DNA of 64,000 nucleotides from CBDUEF01 sp018063485. GTDB taxonomy: Bacteria > Pseudomonadota > Alphaproteobacteria > Rhodobacterales > Rhodobacteraceae. Within the stretch, counting starts at the first letter, position 1. Each line of letters opens with the position of its first letter. The notes beneath the pieces were generated by a model. The model ran no database searches. It saw only the letters and a list, made by a program, of their open reading frames with translations, and had not been told where the DNA came from. Shown in pieces: positions 9,645 through 16,842 of this stretch. The stretch covers positions 1 to 64,000 of the forward strand of contig JBAOID010000032.1 of the NCBI GenBank assembly GCA_037045435.1. The letters run 5' to 3'. Both the position numbers and the translations under genes were made by a program.

Positions 9645-9965
9645 GCGGACGCCTTTCGATAGATGGGTTCTTTGGTGAAGTGGATTTGACGACCTGCGCA
9701 ATCATCTGAGGTTGGAAGCGGGGATTGTGCTGCTTCGAGAGGTAAATCGCGCAATAGCATATGGTGGCGCCAAGGTCTGATTTGAGCAAGATTGCGGGGA
9801 TGCGTGCCGTTTTTTCGGGTCAATAGATTGACTCGCCGCTTTCGCATGGGCGCAAAGCGCGACTTTACATTAACGCAGATCGAAACACGCATGCCGTAAT
9901 GTCCCCCCCACCAGATTGTTAGCGCTCTGTCCGTTTTTCTAAAGCCTCACTATTGTCGACTAAAT

Positions 9966-9985
9966 TGTCAACTGTTTTGTTGACA
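9966..9985. promoter_or_regulatory. Inverted repeat TGTCAAC-N6-GTTGACA, candidate operator
   Basis: Perfect 7-bp arms separated by TGTTTT, in an AT-rich stretch of a gene-free region about 320 bp upstream of dppB. The shape fits a dimeric regulator such as a GntR-family protein, but no matching regulator lies adjacent. The rest of 9645-10532 contains an IS21 end relic and no recognisable gene; a short minus-strand reading frame at 10276-10491 resembles nothing I know. Confidence 0.45.
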
Positions 9986-10148
9986 TTTTTCGCATTGATT
10001 GGAAAACGGCTGCTGTTGCGGCTAGGGGATCCTGGCGGCAGCCGCCCCCACGGCGGACGGGATTCCTCCTAGGCCAAGGGAACATCACAAAAAATGGGAC
10101 TGACAGCATATCGCCTGTTGTTGATCACCCATGTTGTGAGCCACAGCT

Positions 10149-10205
10149 TGTCAACGGCAAAGTAAAAGTGAGCCAGAGGGCAGCGCAAAATGTTGCCACT
10201 TTGGG
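10149..10205 (+). mobile_element. Relic of an IS21-family terminus
   Basis: TGTCAACGGCAAAGTAAAAG starts like the IS21 end at 2567 read inward. It is followed by two spaced repeats (GTAAAAGTGAGCCA and GCAAAATGTTGCCACT), the multi-repeat end typical of IS21. No istA follows, so only the tip remains. Confidence 0.6.
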
Positions 10206-10212
10206 GTTGGTA

Positions 10213-10242
10213 TGAACGTAACCGACCGGTTTGTAACGCCTT
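10213..10242 (+). repeat. 30-bp inverted repeat, copy 2 (TetR-operator-like core)
   Basis: TGAACGTAACCGACCGGTTT and the next 10 bases match the reverse complement of 2933-2962 at 28 of 30 positions. It lies eight bases beyond the IS21 end relic. Together with copy 1 it brackets the 7.3-kb dpp-amidohydrolase segment. Confidence 0.6.
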
Positions 10243-10463
10243 TTGAGGGAGGCTGAGAGATCTTAGGCTACGTCGTTAACGACGTCGTATCGGCGGGAAG
10301 CTCGGATCGGGATGCAGCAAGGGGAAGTGCTCGGTGACAGTGCCGTAGATGGAGGCCTGACAGAAGACCGCACTCGATCTCGGCCAAAGGTCAAATTCTT
10401 CTTGCTTCCAGGACGGCAACCACAGAAGTGCCGTCGCGAAATGTTGCCCGAATTTCTGCGTCT

Positions 10464-10495
10464 GCATATCGGCATATATTTCCGATTGCATATAT
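10464..10495. promoter_or_regulatory. GCATAT direct repeats upstream of the MarR-type gene
   Basis: GCATATCG, GCATATAT and GCATATAT occur at 10464, 10472 and 10488, ending 38 bp before the regulator ATG. The TATAT elements could also serve as a -10 region. This is a plausible autoregulatory site for the MarR-type protein encoded next; no experimental or family-specific consensus is claimed. Confidence 0.4.
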
Positions 10496-10532
10496 AGGAC
10501 TCCTATGCAATGTTATTGGGAAGGAGCGGCCG

Positions 10533-11153
10533 ATGTCAAACGAGCAGATCGCCTTCGCACTTTCCCGGATCGGGGTCTTGCTGAAATCCCAAGCCTGGGA
10601 ACAGGCAGAGCCGTTGGGGACCAATCCGACACAGGCGCAGATTCTTTCCCGGGTGATGACGCGCGGCCCGTCACGGGTCAGGGATCTTGCTGCCGATCTG
10701 GGCGTCAGCCAGCCGACAGTCAGCGATGCGGTGGCTGCCTTGGTGCGCAAGGGGTTGCTGGATCGCGCGCCCGATCCGGGTGACGGCCGGGCGGTGCGCC
10801 TGCATCTGACCCTTCACGGGCGTCAGGTGGCCCAAGCCGTCATGGCACCGCCGCCGGTGCTGATTCAGGCGCTGGACACCCTTGCGCCCGCAGATCGCAA
10901 CGCAATGCAGCGTGCGTTGGTGGGGGTGATCCGGGCTTTACAGCAAGCGCGCGCCATTCCGGTTCAGCGCATGTGCGTCACATGCGCCCATTTCCGCCCA
11001 CACACCCACAACGATGCGGATTCACCTCATCACTGTGCCTTTGTGAATACCGCCTTTGGCGATGCCGACCTGCGGATCGACTGCGGTGACCACGAAGACG
11101 CCACCCCCGATAGCCTCGCCCCGCTCTGGGCGCAGTTTTCAAGGGTGGCCTGA
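10533..11153 (+). CDS. MarR-family regulator with a cysteine-rich C-terminal tail
   Basis: A 206-residue protein; ATG at 10533 is preceded by AAGGAG. A winged helix-turn-helix of MarR type spans about residues 33-100 (SRVRDLAADLGVSQPTVSDA, then the wing DPGDGRAVRL). After a helical dimer region the tail carries MCVTCAHF (Cys148, Cys151), HHC (Cys168) and DCGDH (Cys184), with His156, His159 and neighbours. This Cys/His set could bind zinc or an iron-sulfur cluster and would make it a redox- or metal-sensing regulator (inference). It heads an operon of thioredoxin-like, periplasmic, redoxin and MOSC genes that faces the cbb3 oxidase operon. Confidence 0.8.
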   Translation: MSNEQIAFALSRIGVLLKSQAWEQAEPLGTNPTQAQILSRVMTRGPSRVRDLAADLGVSQPTVSDAVAALVRKGLLDRAPDPGDGRAVRLHLTLHGRQVAQAVMAPPPVLIQALDTLAPADRNAMQRALVGVIRALQQARAIPVQRMCVTCAHFRPHTHNDADSPHHCAFVNTAFGDADLRIDCGDHEDATPDSLAPLWAQFSRVA

Positions 11154-11234
11154 GACGGGCGCCCGGAACCGCAGCAACGGCCCGGACGCCCTTTTTGCCA
11201 ACCTCTCCCACGGAAGAAAAGGAAGCCCCTCATC

Positions 11235-11480
11235 ATGACACGCAAAGCCATCTTTTACCATGCAGGAAGCAAGGTCTGCATCAGCGCCGAACAGGGTCTG
11301 GCCCATGCGCTTGATCCCGCAGCGCTTGCCGTGGAAATCGTCCATCTGGGCGAGAACCGCACGCGCTTCTCAGAGGCCGAAGCCGCCGGGGTAGTCTCGG
11401 TCCCCGCATTTGTGACCGACAATCAGACGTATCACATCAATTTCGGTGCATCTCTTGCCGACGTACGGGGGAATGCGTGA
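11235..11480 (+). CDS. Small thioredoxin/glutaredoxin-like protein, one active-site Cys missing
   Basis: An 81-residue protein, MTRKAIFYHAGSKVC at its N-terminus. The beta-strand, turn and helix order and a Val-Pro at residue 57 (VVSVPAFV, cis-Pro position) suggest a minimal thioredoxin fold. The usual CxxC is SxxC (Ser12, Cys15), so it would act as a monothiol protein or only as a binding module. Its stop overlaps the next start (TGATG). I do not recognise a named family, and the fold call is by pattern only. Confidence 0.6.
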   Translation: MTRKAIFYHAGSKVCISAEQGLAHALDPAALAVEIVHLGENRTRFSEAEAAGVVSVPAFVTDNQTYHINFGASLADVRGNA

Positions 11481-12217
11481 TGCGGATTGCCCAGATAGCG
11501 ACCTGCCTTGCCTTGCTGGCGGGCAGCGCCATGGCCGATGGCGCGCATGACCATTCCGGCGGAATCACCGCAGCTGCGGGCGATGCGGCACCCTTTGACA
11601 TCGTTCATGCAAAGATCACGACCGAAGGGCGAATCGCCACCTTCCACATGGCGGTTTCGGGGCAGGCGGGGGAAAGCCGGCCTGCGCCCACCGGCGCGCT
11701 GGCCGGGTCGCAGGTCTTTGCCTATGTCTGGCCTACAACGCTGGACAGTGCCATCGTCGGCTTTGAGCACGGCGCGGGTATCCTTGCGATGGTTGCGACC
11801 GCACATCCCGATTTCGACGATACGCCGCTTTACGATGAAAACCGGGATGGCAACCGTGGCAATGACGGCGATCTGTGGCACAGCCATTGGGTTGTTCTGG
11901 GGCCGGATGAGGCCTGCGGAGCCGGGGCGCTGAAGGTGATCGACATCCCGGAAGGCACCACCCCGCTCCTGCCCGCCACCTGGCCGGGTTTGCCTTTGCT
12001 GATCGACAGCCCCGGTTGGCAACCGCTGCTGGACGCCGAGACCATCGAGATTGCAGTGGCCTTTGACGATATCGGCGCGGTCGAGGGAGCGGGCTTTGAC
12101 GGTGTCACCGCAGGCCTTCGGGTGAACGCCAACGTTCATGCGCCGCTTCTGTGTGTGGCTGATATCTTCGACGTGGCCTCGGGCGATCTGAGCCTGCCCG
12201 GTCGCGTCAACCAGTAA
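11480..12217 (+). CDS. Periplasmic hypothetical protein of the MarR-redoxin operon
   Basis: About 245 residues with a cleavable signal peptide (MRIAQIATCLALLAGSAMA, cleavage near Ala-Asp), so exported to the periplasm. The mature start has a His cluster (DGAHDHSGG), which might bind metal. Later stretches WHSHWVVLGPDEACG and VNANVHAPLLCVADIFDV hold His and two Cys. No known family was recognised. A GTG codon at 11477 is an alternative start. Its position between two thioredoxin-fold genes suggests a redox or metal-related role (inference). Confidence 0.65.
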   Translation: MRIAQIATCLALLAGSAMADGAHDHSGGITAAAGDAAPFDIVHAKITTEGRIATFHMAVSGQAGESRPAPTGALAGSQVFAYVWPTTLDSAIVGFEHGAGILAMVATAHPDFDDTPLYDENRDGNRGNDGDLWHSHWVVLGPDEACGAGALKVIDIPEGTTPLLPATWPGLPLLIDSPGWQPLLDAETIEIAVAFDDIGAVEGAGFDGVTAGLRVNANVHAPLLCVADIFDVASGDLSLPGRVNQ

Positions 12218-12224
12218 CCTTTGG

Positions 12225-12247
12225 CCGGCGGCGACCCCCGCCGCCGG
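12225..12247 (+). terminator. GC hairpin between the periplasmic gene and the redoxin gene
   Basis: CCGGCGGCG and CGCCGCCGG form a perfect 9-bp stem around ACCCC, starting 8 bases after the upstream stop. There is no U-run, so it may be an attenuator or mRNA-stabilising hairpin rather than a full terminator. Confidence 0.5.
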
Positions 12248-12269
12248 TTCCTTGCCGAAAGCAAAACCC

Positions 12270-12748
12270 ATGTCTGATCTTGCCCCGTCAATCCTCGCCT
12301 CCGAATGGCTGAACACACCGGAGCCGCTGACACTGGACGCGCTGCGCGGCCGGGTAGTGGCTGTCGAGTGCTTCCAGATGCTCTGCCCCGGCTGCGTGAG
12401 CCATGGCTTGCCGCAGGCACAGCGCATCGCCCAGACCTTTGGCACACAGGACGTGGTGGTCATCGGGCTGCATTGCGTGTTCGAGCATCATGCAGCGCAT
12501 GACGTCCGGTCAGCCTTGCCGCCTTCCTGCACGAATACCGCATCCGCTTTCCGGTCGCCGTCGATCTGGCGGGCAGCAACGGCCCGCTGCCGCAAACCAT
12601 GGCGCGCTACGCATTGGAGGGCACGCCGACCCTGCTGCTGATCGACCGCGCGGGCCGCCTTCGCGCCCGCCATTTCGGCGCGGTGCCCGATCTGGCGCTG
12701 GGGGCAGAGATCATGGCGCTGGTGCAGGAGGGCGCGGATGGTGCCTAG
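12270..12748 (+). CDS. Redoxin/TlpA-like thioredoxin-fold protein, frameshifted
   Basis: ATG at 12270 gives MSDLAPSILASEWLN, then VECFQMLCPGCVSHG with a CPGC active site (Cys39, Cys42). The frame is lost near 12515 and continues in another frame as AAFLHEYRIRFPVAVDLAG, then YALEGTPTLLLIDRAGRLR (cis-Pro motif GTPT) to the stop at 12748. The joined protein is about 159 residues, the usual length for a cytosolic redoxin-domain protein. It probably reduces or oxidises a partner thiol. The stop lies 11 bases inside the MOSC gene, so translation is coupled. The shift may be a sequence error. Confidence 0.75.
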
Positions 12749-13433
12749 CACGATCTTGGGTTCAGTGCGCGCCGTGCAGTGTGGCGCGATCCGCCCTTTG
12801 GGGCCCAAGGCGGTGCCAAGCGCCATTGTCAAGGCGCCAGTCGCGGGGCAGGTGGCGGTCGGCAGGCTGGGACTGGCGGGCGACGCGCAGGGTGATCCGA
12901 TCCGTCACGGCGGCACCGACAAGGCCGTGCATGTCTATCCACTTGCGCATTATGCAGCATGGGCACGGGCTCTACCCGCCGAGGCGGAACGCTTCACCCC
13001 TGGCAGCTTTGGCGAGAACATCGTTCTCGAAGGGCTGACCGAGGCGGATGTCTGCATCGGCGATGTCTTCGATCTGGGAACAGCACGGGTGGAACTGTCG
13101 CAGGGCCGTCAACCCTGCTGGAAGCTCAACCTGCGTTTTGGCCTGCCCGACATGGCGCGACGGGTGCAAGACAGCGGCCGCACCGGCTGGTATCTGCGGG
13201 TGCTGCAACCAGGGGCGGTCGGCGCGGGTGATGCGCTGAGGCTTGTCGCCCGGCCCAATGCGGACTGGCCACTGTCCCGCGTCTGGCGGTTGCTTTATTG
13301 CGATCCGCCTGATGCTGGTCCCTTGCGCGCGTTCGCGGGCCTGCAAGGGCTATCGGCCTCGTGGCGCGCGCTGGCGCTGCGGCGGGTCGAGACGCGCAGG
13401 GTCGAGGATTGGTCGCCCCGTCTGTTGGGGTGA
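12738..13433 (+). CDS. MOSC-domain protein (YiiM-like)
   Basis: A 231-residue protein. It has the YiiM-type order: DPIRHGGTDKAVHVYPLAHY (residues 52-72), PGSFGENIVLEGL (88-100), VCIGDVFDLG, and the conserved cysteine in QGRQPCWKLNLRFG (Cys127). MOSC domains bind or pass on sulfur in molybdenum-cofactor-dependent reactions, and YiiM-type proteins reduce N-hydroxylated compounds with Moco. It is the last gene of the MarR operon and converges on the DUF6522 gene with only 4 bp between them. Confidence 0.85.
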   Translation: MVPSTILGSVRAVQCGAIRPLGPKAVPSAIVKAPVAGQVAVGRLGLAGDAQGDPIRHGGTDKAVHVYPLAHYAAWARALPAEAERFTPGSFGENIVLEGLTEADVCIGDVFDLGTARVELSQGRQPCWKLNLRFGLPDMARRVQDSGRTGWYLRVLQPGAVGAGDALRLVARPNADWPLSRVWRLLYCDPPDAGPLRAFAGLQGLSASWRALALRRVETRRVEDWSPRLLG

Positions 13434-13437
13434 TGAA

Positions 13438-13719
13438 TCAGGACGTGGTTCCGGAACGTGTCGGCTTGTCAAAGGTGCGGCGCTTCAACACGCGGCCTTC
13501 GCCGGCCAGCGTCATTCGCAACACCCGTCCGACATGGCGGAATGTCAGCCGGAATCGGCCTGCGTCTGTGCCTTCGCCCCTTTCGCACAGGCTGACAACA
13601 TCGCCCGCCCGCATCCGTTCCTGCAAGCCGACAGGATCCAACCCGAAGGCTGCGGCGACGATTGCCAGGTCCACCTGAAACTCATCCGCAGTGAGGGTGA
13701 CAGGCTTATCGAACATCAC
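13438..13719 (-). CDS. DUF6522 family protein
   Basis: A 93-residue protein starting MMFDKPVTLTADEFQVD, with AAAFGLDPVGLQERMRAGDV and RFRLTFRHVGRVLRMTL. This matches the small DUF6522 family of unknown function. It is the last gene of the cbb3 oxidase operon and its start overlaps the preceding small reading frame by 14 bp. No membrane segment or metal motif stands out. Confidence 0.7.
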   Translation of the reverse strand: MMFDKPVTLTADEFQVDLAIVAAAFGLDPVGLQERMRAGDVVSLCERGEGTDAGRFRLTFRHVGRVLRMTLAGEGRVLKRRTFDKPTRSGTTS

Positions 13720-13864
13720 GCCAGTAGCTGTTGGCCGCAGCTATGGTGGCGATCAGCGTGGCGACCACGTCTCTGACGGCGATCAGCGCATCGGCATCCT
13801 CGACATAGTCGGGGCGCAGACGGTCACGCACGGTGGCGTCGTGCCGGGTCCTCTTGATCGTCAC
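13706..13864 (-). CDS. Small unrecognised protein coupled to DUF6522
   Basis: A frame ending TYWRDVR-like (ANSYWRDVR, stop at 13706) runs upstream through YVEDADALIAVRDVVATLIA and LALKPSHVTIKRTRHDATVR. GTG at 13864 is the only good start in frame. Further upstream the frame stays open to CTG near 13922, just after ATGGAAAAC-TGA, so the true start may have been lost to an indel. Its stop overlaps the DUF6522 start by 14 bp, an arrangement expected of a real coupled gene. About 52-70 residues; function unknown. Confidence 0.45.
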   Translation of the reverse strand: MTIKRTRHDATVRDRLRPDYVEDADALIAVRDVVATLIATIAAANSYWRDVR

Positions 13865-13886
13865 GTGCGACGGCTTGAGTGCCAGA

Positions 13887-14102
13887 TCATAACCTTCGGT
13901 CGGTGGCGCCGTGATCAGGGTTGGCAGTCAGTTTTCCATGCGGTGTCTTCTTGATCGGGATGGGGGTGTCCGGGGCTGTCAGGATGCGGATGGAATCACC
14001 TTTCAGATCGTCATACTGATCATGGCGCAGTGCCCAGAAAAAGGCGGCAAGCCCCGTGAGGCCAAGGCCAAGGGAAACGGGAATGAGGAAGAACCAGGTC
14101 AT
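13887..14102 (-). CDS. ccoS: cbb3-type cytochrome oxidase assembly protein CcoS
   Basis: A 71-residue protein. The N-terminal membrane helix MTWFFLIPVSLGLGLTGLAA followed by FFWALRHDQYDDLKGD is the CcoS signature; CcoS is needed for heme and copper assembly of cbb3 oxidase. ATG at 14102 overlaps the DUF2189 stop as ATGA. The tail after about residue 45 is longer than usual. The genes ccoG, ccoH and ccoI that often accompany ccoS are not here. Confidence 0.8.
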   Translation of the reverse strand: MTWFFLIPVSLGLGLTGLAAFFWALRHDQYDDLKGDSIRILTAPDTPIPIKKTPHGKLTANPDHGATDRRL

Positions 14103-14905
14103 GGCTCGTGCGCTTCTGGTGGGCGCAGGGACACCCAGGCGTGCCAGGTGCCATGGCCGAGCAGCGGAAAGATCACGATCAGGCCCAGAAGCCCGGTGGC
14201 GGCCGACAGGGCAAATCCCAGTGTGACGATCACCCCCCAGGGCAACACAGCGCGCAGGTTCTGCGTGGTGATGGCGAATGATGTGCCAAGGGCCGTCAGG
14301 GCATCCACCCGCCGTTCCAGCAGCATCGGGATGGAAAACAGGCTGATCGCCATGGCAAAAGCGGCGAACAACCCGCCGATAGCTGATCCGGTCAGGATCA
14401 GTGCCCAGCCGCGCGGGGTGGTCAGGAGTTGCGCCAAAATGTGGTCGAAGCCGGGAAACGGCAGCATTCCGAAAAACAGCGCATAAAGCAGGTCCGCCGC
14501 GCGCAGCCACAGCATGACCAGAAGGCATGACAGCAGCCCCGCGAACGCCAGTTGCCCGCCGGATGCTGGCCGCACCAGCAGCATTTGCGCCAGCGTAGCC
14601 GGGGTATCGCTGTGCCGTCGGCGACTTTTCTCGTAAAGCCCGATGGCCAGCAACGGACCTATGACCAGAAACCCCGACAGGGCCGGAAAGATCAGCCAGG
14701 GCAGGCCCACCCGGACGAGGCCAAGGATGACACAGGCCGACAGGGCGAACACCGCAAGGCCGTAGGTAAGGCTTTGCGCCGGGCGGTCACGCAGATCGCT
14801 CCAGCCTGCGGCCAGCCAGTGCAAAGCCGCGCCCACTGGCAGGTTGCGGGCAAAGCGCTCTGGCGCGGCCAGACGCGGTTCGAGGGCGGGAAGCGGTTCA
14901 AGCAT
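14099..14905 (-). CDS. DUF2189 family integral membrane protein
   Basis: A 268-residue inner-membrane protein with about six hydrophobic segments (SLTYGLAVFALSACVILGLV, LSGFLVIGPLLAIGLYEKSR, FAGLLSCLLVMLWLRAADLL, WALILTGSAIGGLFAAFAMA and two more). The PALSGFLVIGPLLAIGLYE motif is characteristic of DUF2189. These proteins often lie near cytochrome oxidase genes, as here between ccoP and ccoS, and a role in oxidase biogenesis is an inference from that context. Confidence 0.8.
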   Translation of the reverse strand: MLEPLPALEPRLAAPERFARNLPVGAALHWLAAGWSDLRDRPAQSLTYGLAVFALSACVILGLVRVGLPWLIFPALSGFLVIGPLLAIGLYEKSRRRHSDTPATLAQMLLVRPASGGQLAFAGLLSCLLVMLWLRAADLLYALFFGMLPFPGFDHILAQLLTTPRGWALILTGSAIGGLFAAFAMAISLFSIPMLLERRVDALTALGTSFAITTQNLRAVLPWGVIVTLGFALSAATGLLGLIVIFPLLGHGTWHAWVSLRPPEAHEP

Positions 14906-14917
14906 CGGCGTGGCCTT

Positions 14918-15077
14918 TCAACATCCCGGTTTCGCTGCGGGTTGATCGAGCCGTTCGGCGACACAGCCCGGTTGCGACTGGAATGCCAACGCAAGCAAGT
15001 TGCCAATTCGCGCCGATCACCAGAGCCAGACCTGCAGCAATCGACAGGGTTACCCAGACGCGTGGTGGCAAGCTCAT
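14918..15077 (-). CDS. Small membrane protein of the cbb3 operon, frameshifted
   Basis: ATG at 15077, overlapping the ccoP stop as ATGA, gives a membrane-anchored start (SLPPRVWVTLSIAAGLALVI, then GANWQLA). Near 14992 a shift is needed to reach ALAFQSQPGCVAERLDQPAA, ending KPGC. That ending fits a family of roughly 50-residue single-helix proteins that I associate with cbb3 clusters. Without the shift the frame ends at 14898, overlapping the DUF2189 start. Function unknown. Confidence 0.5.
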
Positions 15078-15952
15078 GGCGCATCTCCAACCCCATCAAT
15101 TGAGAAGCCCTCGACATAAAGCGCCAGCATGCGGATTTCGGCGTCGGACAATCGCCCCTGCCAGGCGGGCATCACGCCCTGTCGCCCGTTCAGAAGAGTC
15201 TGCCGGATGGTCACGGGGTCGCCGCCGTAAAGCCAGTCGGCATCGGTCAGGTCAGGTGCGCCGGTGCCTTCAAGGCCACGCGCATCCCCGCCGTGGCAGC
15301 CCGCGCAATTGGTCTGGAAAAGCACGGCCCCTTCGGCCGGGTCGTCGGGGATCACACCGCTCTTCAGTGTCTGGACGTAATCGGTCAACACGGTGATTTC
15401 GGGTCGGGTCAGCAGACCATCGCGGCCAAAGGCGGGCATCTGGGCAAAATGGGTGTCCGGATGCGGGCTGTTGATGCCATAGCGTAGCGTTGTCACGATC
15501 TCGTCCGCCGTGCCGCCCCACAGCCAGATCTCATCGGAAAGGCGCGGAAAACCGGGGCCACCAGCGCCGCCGGCACCGTGGCAGGCCTGGCAATTCTGGC
15601 CGAACAGGGGGGCTGCGGTGGCCATGGCGCGCGTCATCAGATCGGGGTTGCTTCGGATCATGTCGAAATCCTGCGTGGCAAGCGCCGCCATCCAATCGGC
15701 CCGTGCAGCGGTCGCGGCGACAATGTCGGCGGCCACGGCCTGTTGCTGATCGCCACCCAGCAGCCCCTTCGTATAGGTCTGCCCCAGCGGCCAGGTCGGG
15801 AAAAGCACCCATGCGATCACCGCATAGACATGTGTCACCGCCAGAAACCACAGCACGATGCGCGGCACCGGAGAGTTCAATTCCTTGATGCCATTCCAGT
15901 CATGGCCGGTGGTGGCATAGCCAGAGACGGGGTCGCGTTCGGTCACGGACAT
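15074..15952 (-). CDS. ccoP: cbb3-type cytochrome c oxidase subunit III (CcoP), diheme
   Basis: A 292-residue membrane-anchored cytochrome c that passes electrons to CcoO and CcoN. The N-terminus has YATTGHDWNGIKELNSPVPR, the usual CcoP start, then one membrane helix (IVLWFLAVTHVYAVIAWVLF). Two c-type heme sites are CQACH (residues 121-125) and CAGCH (216-220), with distal Met candidates in FAQMPAFG and VMPAWQG. The length is normal. The start overlaps ccoQ. Confidence 0.95.
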   Translation of the reverse strand: MSVTERDPVSGYATTGHDWNGIKELNSPVPRIVLWFLAVTHVYAVIAWVLFPTWPLGQTYTKGLLGGDQQQAVAADIVAATAARADWMAALATQDFDMIRSNPDLMTRAMATAAPLFGQNCQACHGAGGAGGPGFPRLSDEIWLWGGTADEIVTTLRYGINSPHPDTHFAQMPAFGRDGLLTRPEITVLTDYVQTLKSGVIPDDPAEGAVLFQTNCAGCHGGDARGLEGTGAPDLTDADWLYGGDPVTIRQTLLNGRQGVMPAWQGRLSDAEIRMLALYVEGFSIDGVGDAP

Positions 15953-16107
15953 GGCCGATCCTCCGCCGTCAGGATGGATTTCGCGGCGCGGTCTGCCGCG
16001 GCCTTGCGCGACGGCCGGTAAGTGTGGATCACGATCAGGATGAAGAAACCCATCAGGTAAAACAGCCCGAAGGTTTTTGCCAGGAACAGCGCAAGATCAT
16101 GGCTCAT
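15943..16107 (-). CDS. ccoQ: cbb3-type cytochrome c oxidase subunit IV (CcoQ/FixQ)
   Basis: A 54-residue single-helix protein: MSHDLALFLAKTFGLFYLMG, then FFILIVIHTYRPSRKAAADR. This is the CcoQ pattern of one membrane segment followed by a basic RPSRK stretch. It stabilises CcoP in the complex. It overlaps ccoO by 4 bp and ccoP by 10 bp. Confidence 0.88.
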   Translation of the reverse strand: MSHDLALFLAKTFGLFYLMGFFILIVIHTYRPSRKAAADRAAKSILTAEDRPCP

Positions 16108-16838
16108 GGGGCAACCCCCGGCGCATAGGGGGCCTGAGTCAACTGGCCCAGAACCTGTAGATAGGCCACCAGCGCGTCCATCTCGGTCAACCGATCCGCG
16201 CCCGAGAAGGACCGGATCGTCGTCGCCTCGCCGTAGCGTGCAACCAGCCCCTCGGCCCCGGCACTGTCTGGCCGGGTCTGGGCCAATGCGTCATCGCGGG
16301 GCGCGTTGGCGATCATCTCGTCGGTGTAGGGCACACCCAGGCGGCTGCGGCGCCGTTTAGGTGATCGCCCAAGGTCGGCCACGTCCAGCGGTGCATCGGC
16401 CAACCAGGAATAGGCGGGCATTATCGAGCTAGGCACCACGTCGCGCGGGTTGATCAGATGTGCCACATGCCAGTCGTCGGAATACTTGCCGCCCAGCCGG
16501 GCGATGTCCGGTCCGGTGCGTTTGGACCCCCACAGCATCGGGTGGTCATACTGGCTTTCCGCCGCCAGCGAATAGGGGCCATACCGCTCCACCTCGTCGC
16601 GCAGGGTGCGGATCATCTGGCTGTGGCAGGCATAACAGCCTTCGCGGATGTAGATGTTGCGGCCTGCCAGTTCCAACGGAGTGTAGACGCGCATGTCGGG
16701 CAGGGTTTCTACCGTCTCGTCAATGGTAAACAGCGGCAGGATTTCCACCATGCCGCCCACGCTGGCCGCAAGGATGATGGCCACGACAAAGCCGACCGAG
16801 TGCTTTTCAAGGTTGTAATGTGCTTTGAACAGGGACAT
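16104..16838 (-). CDS. ccoO: cbb3-type cytochrome c oxidase subunit II (CcoO), monoheme
   Basis: A 244-residue protein; ATG at 16838 (MSLFKAHYNLEKHSVGF) is preferred to an in-frame start 27 bases upstream. It has an N-terminal helix (VGFVVAIILAASVGGMVEIL) and one heme c site CYACH (residues 68-72) within IREGCYACHSQMIRTLR. MLWGSKRTGPDIARLGGKYS and DWHVAHLINPRDVVPSSIMP are also diagnostic. The stretch VADLGRSPKRRRSRLGVPYT near 16330-16370 is unlike the usual sequence, and a compensated pair of frameshifts there is possible. Only 4 bases separate it from ccoN. Confidence 0.93.
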   Translation of the reverse strand: MSLFKAHYNLEKHSVGFVVAIILAASVGGMVEILPLFTIDETVETLPDMRVYTPLELAGRNIYIREGCYACHSQMIRTLRDEVERYGPYSLAAESQYDHPMLWGSKRTGPDIARLGGKYSDDWHVAHLINPRDVVPSSIMPAYSWLADAPLDVADLGRSPKRRRSRLGVPYTDEMIANAPRDDALAQTRPDSAGAEGLVARYGEATTIRSFSGADRLTEMDALVAYLQVLGQLTQAPYAPGVAP

Positions 16839-16842
16839 CCAC

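Noticed and set aside
10276..10491. A 71-codon minus-strand frame in the gap before the MarR gene
   Set aside because: No ribosome-binding site, no recognised family, and it overlaps the likely regulator promoter.
13931..13960. TGA after MEN upstream of the small gene as possible recoding (selenocysteine or readthrough)
   Set aside because: No selenocysteine-type context or hairpin was seen, and the many indels in this sequence explain an interrupted start more simply.
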